Assembly (NCBI RefSeq): GCF_025264625.1
Contig: NZ_CP093313.1
Span: 3,844,001-3,908,000, forward strand
Direction of reading: 5' to 3'
DNA: 64,000 bases
DNA from: Occallatibacter riparius
GTDB lineage: Bacteria; Acidobacteriota; Terriglobia; Terriglobales; Acidobacteriaceae
Positions 27,301 through 35,425 of this stretch are shown in pieces. The position numbers were made by a program, and so were the translations under genes. The notes under the pieces are model-generated. The model did not search any database. It saw nothing but the letters and a program-made list of their open reading frames with translations, and was not told the origin of the DNA. Position 1 is the first letter of the stretch. Each line of letters starts with the position of its first letter.

Positions 27301-28511
27301 CGCAGCTGGCGCGCGAGGGATCGTTCCTGGACGTGACGCTCGACATTTTGGCGCAGGCGTTCGATCCGAAGGTTGAAGGCGACGATGCGATGGGGTATCG
27401 GCTGAAGGTGCAGATTCCGGGCGGCAGCAACATGACGTTCTTCGTGGTGAAGGAGGACGGGCAGTACAAGCTGCTGGACAGCTCGCAGGAGCCGAACAAT
27501 ATCGGATGGGAGCTGCTGGAGCGCATTCAGGCGGGCGATTTGCGCAGCTCGAAGGTGCTGCTGGACTGGCTGCGCGAAGATATGCATCTGGAAGGCGGCG
27601 ATGATCCGCTGGGCGGGCCTGTGTTTCCGCGTTTCTGGACTCGGGGAGCCGCGCCCGACGCAAACCGGATGAAGCTGGCCGCCGCATCGCTGCTGGTGTC
27701 GTCGCGGTCGACGGCGGAGCGCGGGATTGGGATTCTGGAGCCTGCGTTGAAGGTGGCGACCACCGAGCGCGAGAAGCAGAATATCGAAATTGCGCTGAGT
27801 GCGGGCTACTCGCTGAAGCAGAATTTTGCGGCGCAGTTGACGGAGGCGAAGGCGCTGCTGGACCAGGTGCCGGAGTCGCGGATGGCGTATCTCAATAACG
27901 TTGAGGCTCTGCTTGGGTTGCAGCGCTACGACGACGCGATGAAGCTGGCGGACGATCGGTTGAAGCTGCTGGAGAACGATCCGGATGCGCTGCGCTCGAA
28001 GACGCAGATCGAGACGGCCCGAGGTAACTACGCGGCTGCGCGCGTGTGGCTGCAGAAGCTGAGCGACCTCGGGCGCGAGGATGCCGAGGTGCTGAACGAG
28101 AACGCATGGCTGGCGCTCTACACCGGCAAGATCGACGATAAGGACATTGCGGCGGGGATCAAGGCGACGCAGCTCTCCAAGGACAATCCGCACATTCTGC
28201 ACACGCTGGCGTGTCTCTACGCCGAGGCAGGGAAGACCAAGGAAGCGCGGGACCTGCTGTTGCGGTCGATGGACGAGCTGAATCTGGACGAACCCAATGA
28301 TGACTACTGGTATGCGCTCGGGCGGATCGCTGAACAGTATGGCGAACGCGACGTGGCGATCGCGGACTATCGCAAGCTGGAGAAGCCGAAGGAAGTGCTG
28401 TCGATTCCGACGTCGAGCTACGAACTGGCGCAGATCCGGTTGAAGGCGATGAACGCCGGGACTCAGGCCGGGACGACGTCGGCACAGGCAGCGAACGGCA
28501 AGATGCGGTGA
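24321..28511 (+). CDS. DUF3857 / transglutaminase-like / TPR-rich exported protein (1396 aa)
   Basis: GTG 24321 has GAGG 8 bases upstream and opens a signal peptide ending ALKAQ. The N-terminal ~250 residues fit DUF3857. A transglutaminase core follows with a complete triad: Cys343 in KYGDCKDKATLL, His386 in FDHAIVYV and Asp409 in WIDATDRYA. From about residue 680 to the end, the sequence is helical and contains tetratricopeptide-type repeats (for example REALASYRALVALHPNEAVH and PHILHTLACLYAEAGKTKEA). DUF3857 proteins are common in Acidobacteria and Bacteroidota; substrates are unknown. Likely periplasmic, possibly acting on peptides or as an assembly scaffold. Confidence 0.9.
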   Translation: MLHRRFRHFLPALALVIVSANCVALKAQQADAPSPAAHFTRAAKDLFTAASAVPGDGANIAILEDDDSYTFDEQGRMTHVGYTVYKVLTEKGAEAWDSISIGWEPWHEARPEIKVRVITPDFAEHALDPKNLNETPAREGDYKIYSDGKRLHAPFPAISAGVVVEEEYVERETQPLFAAGRTGWTTFGREDIPVEHSRLEFDAPASLPLRTATLLMNQKPQRIEANGRVKLIYDVPRLEGVPDGDSSLPSDVARFPQVSYSTGASWQAMATEYSKLVDSRAEAAAVQSLVDGLIAGKKTAAEKEAALLDYLDRQVRYTGIEFGGAAIIPHEPAETLGKKYGDCKDKATLLVTMLRAAGIPAYVALLNAGSRMDVPAELPGMGLFDHAIVYVPEIAAANGQPALPAVWIDATDRYARLGQLPIADQGRMSLIARPETTALAQIPLASSKENTLLEYRTITLSENGPATVVEKTQPKGVYESRYRSYYADKPDKDTRDNLTSYVKAQYVSDSLTTVERSDPADLANQFELTVACEKAKRGYTSLTGADAAIRYEALFFRLPEELTTKKDDDKDKKDATSSRTSDWQLIEPYVVDLSYRVVPPAGFIPKELPKSSTITMGPATLSQTFSTDENGTVLAHLVFDTGKRRYTVAEGNELRNKVSDLTSGPPIMLSFEPKGERLLREGKVREALASYRALVALHPNEAVHHLQVANVLLDAGMGGAAREEARLAVKLEPTSALAQKTLAQILKHDLVGRNMRPGSDLAGAVTAFRAAAKLDPDDNSTLGDLAILLEYDPVGRRYSMQAPLKDAIAEYKTIGQDKLNQLDLSNNLAYAEFYAGDYAAACKTAETLNPEPKALIAACVAVQQGAKAGMAEVNKRANDDSSFKDTAHTAGEMLMNVRQYPLAADFLQAGAAGDNAAQAMGLASLLRDAHHHEDLKFDNTPQDLVKRFFLLSMDPNLTMAKLEALSSKSALAVVAKEDPEEIKKALESGRQLNSQLAREGSFLDVTLDILAQAFDPKVEGDDAMGYRLKVQIPGGSNMTFFVVKEDGQYKLLDSSQEPNNIGWELLERIQAGDLRSSKVLLDWLREDMHLEGGDDPLGGPVFPRFWTRGAAPDANRMKLAAASLLVSSRSTAERGIGILEPALKVATTEREKQNIEIALSAGYSLKQNFAAQLTEAKALLDQVPESRMAYLNNVEALLGLQRYDDAMKLADDRLKLLENDPDALRSKTQIETARGNYAAARVWLQKLSDLGREDAEVLNENAWLALYTGKIDDKDIAAGIKATQLSKDNPHILHTLACLYAEAGKTKEARDLLLRSMDELNLDEPNDDYWYALGRIAEQYGERDVAIADYRKLEKPKEVLSIPTSSYELAQIRLKAMNAGTQAGTTSAQAANGKMR

Positions 28512-28760
28512 CGGTGTCAGAGGGCCGACGCGATTACGCTTACGGAAAATTTACAGGTTTTTGCGTGTTTGCGTCAGCTTGCGGACATAACCAAAAGCAA
28601 CTTATCTGCGGCTCCTCGCACCTGAGAAGTAAAGAGGGCGTAGCACCGCGCAAACTTGCAGAAATAATACTTTTAACATTGTAATTACAGAGTTAAAACG
28701 CCCCACAGAACGACCCGCTTGCCCTTGGAAAAGAGTAGATACATTGGAGGATTTTGGGCT

Positions 28761-28985
28761 ATGGGCCGAAGATATTGCCGAACGTGTGAAGCACTGAAAG
28801 AGTTTTATTGGCTCAAAGTGAATCAGTTTCTGCTCGCCGTTCGGACCAGCTCGGCGTGGCCCCAGCGCCGCCGCCTCGATGATGAGGAGTTGCAGGCGCT
28901 GAAGGATGAGTCACTGGCCGCCTTCCGTGAGCTGTTGCGCCATGCAAAGGCCTGCTATGGGCTGGTGCGGGATGAGGCGGCTTGA
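28761..28985 (+). CDS. Small hypothetical protein (74 aa)
   Basis: ATG 28761 has GGAGG 10 bases upstream; the in-frame codon at 28719 would add 14 unlikely residues. The protein starts MGRRYCRTCEALKEFYWLKV, with an early CxxC pair, and is otherwise helical and charged (DDEELQALKDESLAAFRELL). It could be a small zinc or scaffold protein; no family recognised. Confidence 0.5.
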   Translation: MGRRYCRTCEALKEFYWLKVNQFLLAVRTSSAWPQRRRLDDEELQALKDESLAAFRELLRHAKACYGLVRDEAA

Positions 28986-29101
28986 ACGAAAGCCCGAAAA
29001 GCTTATTAGTGGACGCTGTCCGGCACGACTGAAAAGTCCGCGCCCTTTCACATGTCCCTGTGCGGTTCAGCGTCGCTTCGGCTATCGGTAAGCATTCCTC
29101 G

Positions 29102-29159
29102 GGGGCTAAAGCCCCGGTTCAACCAGTGGAGAGGCATTTGGGCTGCCTGAAGGCAGCCC
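29102..29159. repeat. Pair of intergenic hairpins
   Basis: GGGGCT-AA-AGCCCC (29102-29115) and GGGCTGCCT-GA-AGGCAGCCC (29140-29159), both perfect, inside the 406-base gap 28986-29391. They resemble dispersed GGGGCTAAAGCCCC-type repeats. The rest of the gap holds no gene that can be supported, other than the rplS terminator. Confidence 0.65.
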
Positions 29160-29327
29160 CTGATACAAGCTCTGTTCCGAATGGCCTTTTTCAACAAGCT
29201 CTGAAGTCGTGCCCTTTCGCGCGGCCCGAGCATCATTTCAGGACGGATTCCCTTCGCGAATGACAGAAAGAAAAGGAAAAGCAAAGGCAAAAGCGGGTTC
29301 TTCGCTGCGCTGTTAATGACAAGGTTG

Positions 29328-29364
29328 TAAAAGGACAAAAACAACCCCGGCACGATGGCCGGGG
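29328..29364 (-). terminator. Intrinsic terminator after rplS
   Basis: On the minus strand, CCCCGGC pairs with GCCGGGG over about 6 bases and is followed by TTGTTTTTGTCC. It lies 28 bases past the rplS stop. Textbook form, with a strong stem and U-tract. Confidence 0.85.
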
Positions 29365-29391
29365 TCGGGGTAAAACCTGTGGAAGGGCGGG

Positions 29392-29760
29392 TTAGGCCTT
29401 GGCGGCCACCTGGCGCTCGACTTCCTTGAGACGGGCAGCCTTGCCGCGGAGTCCGCGGATGTAGAAGAGCTTGGCGCGGCGGACCTTGAAGCTGCGGATC
29501 TTTTCGACCTTGTCGACTACCTTCGAGTTGAAGGGGAAGATACGCTCCACGCCCTGGCCGAAGCTCATTTTGCGGACGGTAAAGGTTCCCTGGGGTCCCT
29601 TGTTGATGGCGATGACCAGACCCTCAAACGCCTGCAGGCGTTCCTTCTCGCCTTCCTTGATCCTGACCTGGACGCGAACCTGGTCGCCGGGAACGAACTC
29701 GGGGAGATCGGTGCGCTTCAGCTTATCGGCGAGGCGCTGCATAACGGGATGAATAGACAT
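29392..29760 (-). CDS. rplS: 50S ribosomal protein L19
   Basis: Binds 23S rRNA at the subunit interface. The 122-aa sequence carries the family signatures [21 protein letters not shown] (shortened to its core [14 protein letters not shown]), [25 protein letters not shown] and [20 protein letters not shown]. It is monocistronic here, with its own terminator; trmD/rimM/rpsP, its partners in many bacteria, are not adjacent. Confidence 0.97.
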   Translation of the reverse strand: MSIHPVMQRLADKLKRTDLPEFVPGDQVRVQVRIKEGEKERLQAFEGLVIAINKGPQGTFTVRKMSFGQGVERIFPFNSKVVDKVEKIRSFKVRRAKLFYIRGLRGKAARLKEVERQVAAKA

Positions 29761-30055
29761 GGTTTCTTCCTGCGGTTGAACTCAGAATTTCCAGTTTATC
29801 AGAAGGTTGGGTTTCGCGCCTAATCGGAGTGGTGGATTTGGACCGCGGGTCGAATTTATCGGTTTACGACCGGACTTACCAACCGCGAAGTTGCACGGCT
29901 GCATCCTACATTTAATACGCCATTTTGGTGTGATGGGAACAAGTAAATGATTTTTGAAGGGCCCCGAAATTCTGTCTTATTGAAATCCGTTCAATCCATA
30001 GTCGCGGGCGGGCTTGCGTACGCGCCCTGCTCGGATGCGCGCGGGAGGTACTGAC

Positions 30056-31594
30056 ATGCCGCCCATGCACAATTCCGCCGCGCGCCGGGAGCGGCGGGTT
30101 ACGGAATATTTGCCGAATAATCCGCACCTTCATTTGGGGGCGTTGGTCAACTCCTCCGATGACGCAATCATCAGCAAGAATCTGGATGGAATCATCCTGA
30201 GCTGGAACCCGGCGGCTGAGCGGCTGTTCGGCTATTCGGCGGAGGAGATTATCGGGAAGTCGATCCTGACGCTGATTCCGCCGGAGCGGCATCACGAAGA
30301 GGAGATGATCCTCGACAAGCTGCGGGCGGGCGGGCGCCTCGAGCATTTCGAGACGGTGCGGATGCGCAAAGGTGGGGAGCGATTTCCGATTTCTGTTACG
30401 ATCTCGCCGATTCGTGATGATAGCGGTAAGGTGATCGCGGCATCGAAGATTGCGCGCGACATCAGCGAGCGCAAGCGGATGGAAGAGAGCCGGTTCCGGC
30501 TGGCGGCGATTGTGGACTCCGCGGATGACGCGATTATCAGCAAGGACCTGAACGGTATCGTCCAGACCTGGAACCGAGGTGCGCAGAAGATCTTCGGATA
30601 CACGGCTGATGAGATGATCGGGCAGCCGATTCTGCGGCTGTTTCCCGACGAACTGAAGTATGAGGAGGACGAGATACTCCGCAAGCTTCGCGCCGGCCAG
30701 CGCATCGACCACTACGAGACCGTGAGGAAGAGGAAGAACGGGGAGCCGGTAGAAATATCGGTGACAATCTCGCCGATTTGCGATGAGACGGGGACGGTGA
30801 TCGCCGCATCGAAGATTGCCCGGGACATCTCGGACAAGAAGCGCATGGAGCGGCTGCTGCTGCAGTCAGAGAAGCTGGCTGCGACCGGCAGGATGGCAGC
30901 GGCGGTGGCGCACGAGATCAATAATCCGCTGGAGTCGCTGATCAACCTGATTTTCCTTGCGCGCCAGAACAGCGCGCCGGACAGCAAGGCTTCAAAGCTT
31001 CTTGCGACCGCGGAGGAGGAGATGGAACGGCTCTCCCACATCGCGCGGCAAACGCTGGGCTATTACAAGGACACGGGCTCGCCGACCAACGTGTACCTGC
31101 ATGAACTGATCGAGAACCTCTTGACGGTTTACAACGCGAAGATGATGTCCGCGGGCATAGCGCTGGACACGCGATTCAACGACATGCAGAAGATCACAGT
31201 GAGCAAAGGGGAGATGCTGCAGGTCTTTTCGAACGTGATTGCCAATGCGATTGATGCGATGCGAGAGGGTGGGGTGCTAAAGATTTCGACGCGCAGTTTG
31301 CGGAGCGCGTCGAAAGACGGGATCCAGGTGGTGATCCAGGATAACGGCCAGGGAATTGAGCAGGAGAACCTTCCGAAGGTATTCGAGCCATTCTTCACAA
31401 CCAAGGGTAATGTCGGGACGGGAATCGGGCTGTGGGTGACGAAGGAGTTGCTGGAACGACGAGGCGGCCAGATCTCGATAGCGAGCAGCAGGGCCCCAGG
31501 CGACTCGGGGACGACGGTCACGATTTTTATACCGTTCGCCATGCCCAAGAGTATCGACGAGATGGAGAAAGACGCCAATCCGGTTGAGGTTTGA
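30056..31594 (+). CDS. PAS-PAS sensor histidine kinase, cytoplasmic
   Basis: 512 aa. Two near-identical PAS modules, residues ~25-150 and ~150-275, each with the pattern DDAIISK-LNGII-WN-GA--IFGY. They are likely a tandem duplication and no membrane segment is present. The phospho-acceptor is His286 in VAHEINNPLE. The HATPase part shows NVIANAIDAM (N box), DNGQGIEQENL (G1) and GTGIGLWVTKEL (G2). ATG 30056 has GGGAGG 7 bases upstream. The response-regulator gene starts 2 bases after its stop, so the pair is cotranscribed and likely cognate. The ligand or redox cofactor of the PAS domains is not predictable. Confidence 0.93.
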   Translation: MPPMHNSAARRERRVTEYLPNNPHLHLGALVNSSDDAIISKNLDGIILSWNPAAERLFGYSAEEIIGKSILTLIPPERHHEEEMILDKLRAGGRLEHFETVRMRKGGERFPISVTISPIRDDSGKVIAASKIARDISERKRMEESRFRLAAIVDSADDAIISKDLNGIVQTWNRGAQKIFGYTADEMIGQPILRLFPDELKYEEDEILRKLRAGQRIDHYETVRKRKNGEPVEISVTISPICDETGTVIAASKIARDISDKKRMERLLLQSEKLAATGRMAAAVAHEINNPLESLINLIFLARQNSAPDSKASKLLATAEEEMERLSHIARQTLGYYKDTGSPTNVYLHELIENLLTVYNAKMMSAGIALDTRFNDMQKITVSKGEMLQVFSNVIANAIDAMREGGVLKISTRSLRSASKDGIQVVIQDNGQGIEQENLPKVFEPFFTTKGNVGTGIGLWVTKELLERRGGQISIASSRAPGDSGTTVTIFIPFAMPKSIDEMEKDANPVEV

Positions 31595-31596
31595 GA

Positions 31597-32058
31597 ATGG
31601 TGGGAACGCTTTTCGGTTCAATCTTTTTATTGGACCAATCGAGAGACAGCGAGGTCTCTCTTCTTGGAAGTCCGAAAGATCAAGTAGATTTCGCTACCGG
31701 CCGGATGAAGGTGCTGGTAGTTGACGATCAGCCACTGATCGCCGACACGCTGGCGGAGATTCTGGAAAATGCCGGTTTCGAAGCGTTATCGGCGCATGAT
31801 GGCTGGGAGGCGCTGGCTCTGGCTGAGCGCCTCCGGCCTCATTGGGTGATTTCGGATGTGCTGATGCCGCGGATGAACGGCGTGGAACTGGCGATCACGG
31901 TGCAGCAGAAGTATCCGCGGACTGCCGTACTGCTGTTTTCGGGGCAGGCGGGTATCTCCGATGTTCTGGAGGAAGGCAAGCAGCGCGGTTACGAATTCGA
32001 GCTGATTGCGAAGCCGATTCACCCACTGAAGCTGATCCAGCGGCTGAAGCAGATGTGA
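31597..32058 (+). CDS. Single-domain response regulator
   Basis: 153 aa with a CheY-like receiver: VLVVDDQPLIADTL (acidic pair), phosphorylated Asp87 in HWVISDVLMPRMNG, and a conserved Lys in LIAKPIHPLKL. There is no DNA-binding output domain, so it works through partners. ATG 31597 follows the kinase stop by two bases; an internal ATG at 31705 would begin right at the receiver but has no ribosome site. The ~38-residue leader has no known fold. Confidence 0.9.
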   Translation: MVGTLFGSIFLLDQSRDSEVSLLGSPKDQVDFATGRMKVLVVDDQPLIADTLAEILENAGFEALSAHDGWEALALAERLRPHWVISDVLMPRMNGVELAITVQQKYPRTAVLLFSGQAGISDVLEEGKQRGYEFELIAKPIHPLKLIQRLKQM

Positions 32059-32112
32059 CCGATCTGCGGAAAGTTCAGCGGCCGGCGATGCGCGCAATTT
32101 ATATTGGCGCTC

Positions 32113-32580
32113 ATGACAGAAAAGAGAGAATTCCTGCGGCATACGCTGGCTGCGCTGGCGTACCGCGCCAACCGCGCGCTTGAAGGCGCGCCGGATGAGT
32201 TTGCCGACTTTTCGGGGTGCGAAAGAACGCCAGCGCAGATCGTGGCGCACATGGGCGATCTTTTCGACTGGGCGCTCAGCGCGGCGGAGGGCCAGCAGCG
32301 CTGGAAGGTGTCAGAGCCGCTGCCTTGGGCGGAGGGGAAGGCGCGGTTTTTCGCGGCGCTGACGGCGTTCGACGCGTATCTGGCAGGGCCGGAGCCGGTG
32401 CATGCAGAGCTGGAGCGGCTGTTCCAGGGGCCGGTGGCCGACGCGATCAATCACGTGGGGCAGTTGGCGATGATGCGACGGCTGGCGGGGTACAAGATCC
32501 GCGGCGAGAATTTCTATGTGGCGGATATGAAGGCCGGGCGGACGGGGGCAGAGCAAGCGGCGGCGGTCAGGACGTTTTGA
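32113..32580 (+). CDS. DinB-like four-helix protein (155 aa)
   Basis: Helical protein with VAHMGDLFDWALS and DAINHVGQLAMMRRLAGY, which resemble the two metal-binding helices of DinB-family proteins. ATG 32113 is preferred to the TTG three codons earlier. A twin-hairpin repeat starts at the very next base after its stop codon. It follows the two-component pair by 54 bp on the same strand. The function within the superfamily is unknown. Confidence 0.75.
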   Translation: MTEKREFLRHTLAALAYRANRALEGAPDEFADFSGCERTPAQIVAHMGDLFDWALSAAEGQQRWKVSEPLPWAEGKARFFAALTAFDAYLAGPEPVHAELERLFQGPVADAINHVGQLAMMRRLAGYKIRGENFYVADMKAGRTGAEQAAAVRTF

Positions 32581-32682
32581 GCACCTGCGGTGCGGCCACT
32601 GCGCCTGCGGCGCCATTCGAGGCTGGATGCGTTCTGTGGTCTCCCATCCTTGGCGCAAAGACAAAGACGCGGCAAGGATGGG
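32581..32682 (+). repeat. Twin-hairpin repeat copy D plus long inverted repeat
   Basis: GCACC-TGC-GGTGC GGCCACT GCGCC-TGC-GGCGC at 32581-32614, then TTCGAGGCTGG, and 30 bases on a perfect 10-bp inverted repeat CCCATCCTTG (32643-32652) / CAAGGATGGG (32673-32682). The element directly abuts the preceding stop codon. Confidence 0.85.
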
Positions 32683-32806
32683 CACCCGGGCTCGTGGGCG
32701 GACGCGCAAAAAGCAAAGGCAAGAACAACCGCGGATCCCTCGGCTTTGCCTCGGGATGACACCGGTTTGGGAGAGCGGGCATGGTGCGGCCCTCGTTGGC
32801 ATCCTT

Positions 32807-32836
32807 CCCCGGTCCCCAAATGCGAGGGACCGGGGG
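32807..32836. repeat. GGTCCC hairpin repeat, copy 2
   Basis: CCCCGGTCCC and GGGACCGGGG form the same 10-bp stem as at 21375-21403, with loop CCAAATGCGA-type sequence and the same GGCACCC flank. Located between convergent genes, 24 bases before the multicopper oxidase stop; may act as a terminator for either. Confidence 0.8.
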
Positions 32837-32859
32837 CACCCGGCAGTCGGGCGGCTGGG

Positions 32860-35016
32860 TTATTGGTTGGCGATGACTCGGATGTGGGCCATCATGCCGC
32901 CGTCCTGGTGCTCGCCGATGTGGCAGTGGTAGACGAAGTCGCCCACCTCGGCGAAGGGGATCTTCACGCGGATGGTGCCGACCTTGCAGGCGCCTGAGCG
33001 CCAGGTTGCTACGGAGCCATCGCAGTTGGCGCCACCGGTGGGGAGCGGTACGTTGTCCATCAGTACCCCGCCGTCCCCTTGCGGGGCGTTGTTGGTTTCG
33101 ACGGTGAAGCGGGTCTGGTGCAGGTGGAAGTTGTGGGTTTCGCCGGCGACGTTGACCAGCTCCCACTCCTCGGTGACGGGCGTGTTGCCGGATGCGAGCG
33201 GGAGGCAGACGTTGATCTTGTCGGCATCGAAGGCGGCGATGTCCTGGAATGTGCCGGGGACGGGATTGCCGCCGGCATCGACTTCTTCATAGCCGAGACC
33301 GAAGCCGTCAGGATTGCTGCTGGGAACGCCGAAATAGATGCGGCGGCGGTGGCCAGCGGGGAGAGCGCTGCAGTCGGGTGAGGCGATAGAGGGGACGGGT
33401 TTGGCGAGGTCCGCCAGACGCGTTTGGGCGGAGCCGATCTGGGCTGCGGTGAGGGGGCGGGCTCCCGCAGCCGCTTTGCCGGATGCGATGAGTTGCGCCT
33501 GATGGAGCGGCACAGCGGCGCCGATACCGGTGAATGCTGCTGCGACGGGAGCACCGAGAAGGCCGGAGGCGGAGAGCATGTGCGCTGCGACGCGGCGGAC
33601 GGCTACGCTTCCGGGCAGGCTTGCGGGTGCTGCGGCGCGCGCCGAGGATGTGCTGCTGCCTTTCGCAAACGTGATGTGGGCGAGGTTGGCGGAGGGCCAG
33701 GAGTCGCCGTCATCGCCGGTGGTGTAGGTGCGGGTGCGCAGCGTGGCGGTGGAGGACTTCGATGAGGGCGGCGCGATCCAAATTTCAGCGCGCGAACTGG
33801 GCAACATGACGAGGTGCGTGGCGCAGACGGGGGCGGCCGATCCTGAATTGGAGGCCGCGCAGGGGACAGCGTCGACTTTGCCGCCGGTCAGGGCGCGTAT
33901 CTGGTTAGAGCTGGAGCCGGGAGGGGGCGCGAGGGCTACGCCGTCAAGCGAGACGACCTGAAACTGGACGGGGTTGTGGGTGGTGTCGTCTTCCATGACG
34001 AGGTCGTACGAGCGGCTGGCGCCGGAGTTGAGGAAACGCCAGATTTCGCCGGTGGATTCGGGGACGGAGAGCTCAGGGTACTGCTTGCCGTTGACAGTGA
34101 AGAACCATTTGCCGCCGGTGTAGTTGGGACCGGGATCGGGGCTGTGGGAGAAATCGGCGCCGTCGCAGGAGCCGTTCCGGGTCTCGCCGGCAACGGGATC
34201 GGGCTGGCAGAAATCGGCATCGAGCTGATCCTGGGCATCGCCCTTGGCGAGTACCTGCATGTCTTTGAGGACGATGTAGTGCACGGGGAGGCTGGAGGCT
34301 TGGGCGTTGGGCAGCGACAGGTAGTCGCTGACTGAGCCGATGCTGATGGTGCCGGAGAGGCCTTCGGTGACCTGGTTTACGCCGAGGCCGTGGACGTGGG
34401 GATGGAACCAGAAGAAGCCGGAGGGGTGATCTTTGGGGATGTAGATGTCGTACTGGATGGGCTTGTCGGTGGCGGTCTCGTCGGGCATGACCATGGAGGG
34501 GAGCTTGCCCGCGGGGTAGCCGAGGACGTAAACGTAGTCGCCGTAGGTGGGGTCAGAGGCGTCCGCTTTGCGGGGTTCGACGATGAGCCCGTGGGTGTGG
34601 AGATTGACGGGATTGGCGGCCAGCATCTCGTTCATCATGGGGTCGTCGCCGTGGGCGTTCTCGGCGTCGTCTGGCGCGGGCGGCAGGTGATTGATGAGCT
34701 TGATGCGGAGGTGGTCGCCGGCGGTGAGCTGAAGGCGGACGCCGCCGTAGGGCGCGGCGGTTCGCGAATCGGCGGGACAGTTGTCGGGCTCGGCATCCGA
34801 GGTTTTGCAGACGGCGAACACCCAGGCGGTGGGCTGGAATGAGCCGAGTGTGGCGGGAGTTGGCTCGGCGACCATGACGAGTTCGAGCACGCCGTTTCTG
34901 CTTGTAAATACGGGCGGATCAGGGAAGGGAGTTTGTGATTCGTTGGACTTTGTGCTGTCGCTGCAACTGGAAAGCAGGCACAGCAGGGCTGCAACCACCA
35001 GGATCTTTCGTGTCAA
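32860..35016 (-). CDS. Multicopper oxidase lipoprotein
   Basis: 718 aa, TTG start at 35016 with GGGGGA upstream, and signal with lipobox LLSSC. All four copper-binding signatures are present: HTHG at ~140, HPHVHG at ~206, HLHQTRF at ~628 and HCHIGEHQDGGMM at ~697. Type 1 and trinuclear copper sites should therefore be complete. Predicted to oxidise phenolic or metal substrates in the periplasm; it is larger than CueO/CotA because of inserts (about 430-560) rich in Ala/Ser. Flanked on both sides by repeats (32581-32836 and 35171-35220). Confidence 0.93.
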   Translation of the reverse strand: MTRKILVVAALLCLLSSCSDSTKSNESQTPFPDPPVFTSRNGVLELVMVAEPTPATLGSFQPTAWVFAVCKTSDAEPDNCPADSRTAAPYGGVRLQLTAGDHLRIKLINHLPPAPDDAENAHGDDPMMNEMLAANPVNLHTHGLIVEPRKADASDPTYGDYVYVLGYPAGKLPSMVMPDETATDKPIQYDIYIPKDHPSGFFWFHPHVHGLGVNQVTEGLSGTISIGSVSDYLSLPNAQASSLPVHYIVLKDMQVLAKGDAQDQLDADFCQPDPVAGETRNGSCDGADFSHSPDPGPNYTGGKWFFTVNGKQYPELSVPESTGEIWRFLNSGASRSYDLVMEDDTTHNPVQFQVVSLDGVALAPPPGSSSNQIRALTGGKVDAVPCAASNSGSAAPVCATHLVMLPSSRAEIWIAPPSSKSSTATLRTRTYTTGDDGDSWPSANLAHITFAKGSSTSSARAAAPASLPGSVAVRRVAAHMLSASGLLGAPVAAAFTGIGAAVPLHQAQLIASGKAAAGARPLTAAQIGSAQTRLADLAKPVPSIASPDCSALPAGHRRRIYFGVPSSNPDGFGLGYEEVDAGGNPVPGTFQDIAAFDADKINVCLPLASGNTPVTEEWELVNVAGETHNFHLHQTRFTVETNNAPQGDGGVLMDNVPLPTGGANCDGSVATWRSGACKVGTIRVKIPFAEVGDFVYHCHIGEHQDGGMMAHIRVIANQ

Positions 35017-35170
35017 AGCTAAGTTCCCCCAGAGAGTTCGATTAAGACGGGACGGTGTTGAGTTGTACCCAAGATGACGAAATTGTCATCTTGGTGTCCG
35101 CACGAATGCGATATCCGACTTAATTAGTCCGATATAAATGGAGACTAATTTGGTCGGATATGCGTGTCAA

Positions 35171-35220
35171 GCACCTGCGGTGCGGCCATTGCGCCTGCGG
35201 CGCCCTTCGAGGCTGGGGGA
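35171..35220 (+). repeat. Twin-hairpin repeat, copy E
   Basis: GCACC-TGC-GGTGC GGCCATT GCGCC-TGC-GGCGC CCTTCGAGGCTGGGG. Closest to copy D. A degenerate GGTCTC...AAGGATGGG tail follows to about 35262. It fills the 409-base gap 35017-35425 together with the terminator below. Confidence 0.85.
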
Positions 35221-35370
35221 GGCGTCGTGGTCTCTCACCGTTAGCGCGCGTTAAGGATGGGGGACTGGGGCGGACGCGAGAAAAGCAGATTCCCTGACGG
35301 GAATGACAGAAAGAAAGCAAGAACAAGAGCAGGTTCTTCACTCCGTTCAGAATGACAAATCTCGCAGTGC

Positions 35371-35410
35371 AAAAAACGAAGGCCGGAGCGGATCGACGCT
35401 CCGGCCTTCG
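35371..35410 (-). terminator. Intrinsic terminator after the GH2 gene
   Basis: On the minus strand CGAAGGCCGGAGCG pairs perfectly with CGCTCCGGCCTTCG (14 bp, 6-base loop) and is followed by TTTTTTGC. It begins 16 bases beyond the GH2 stop codon. Confidence 0.9.
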
Positions 35411-35425
35411 TTGGTGTGTTCGGGT

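Noticed and set aside
32590..32997. Plus-strand frames after the DinB gene
   Set aside because: Made of repeat copy D and the GGTCCC hairpin; repeat-derived peptides with no start signal.
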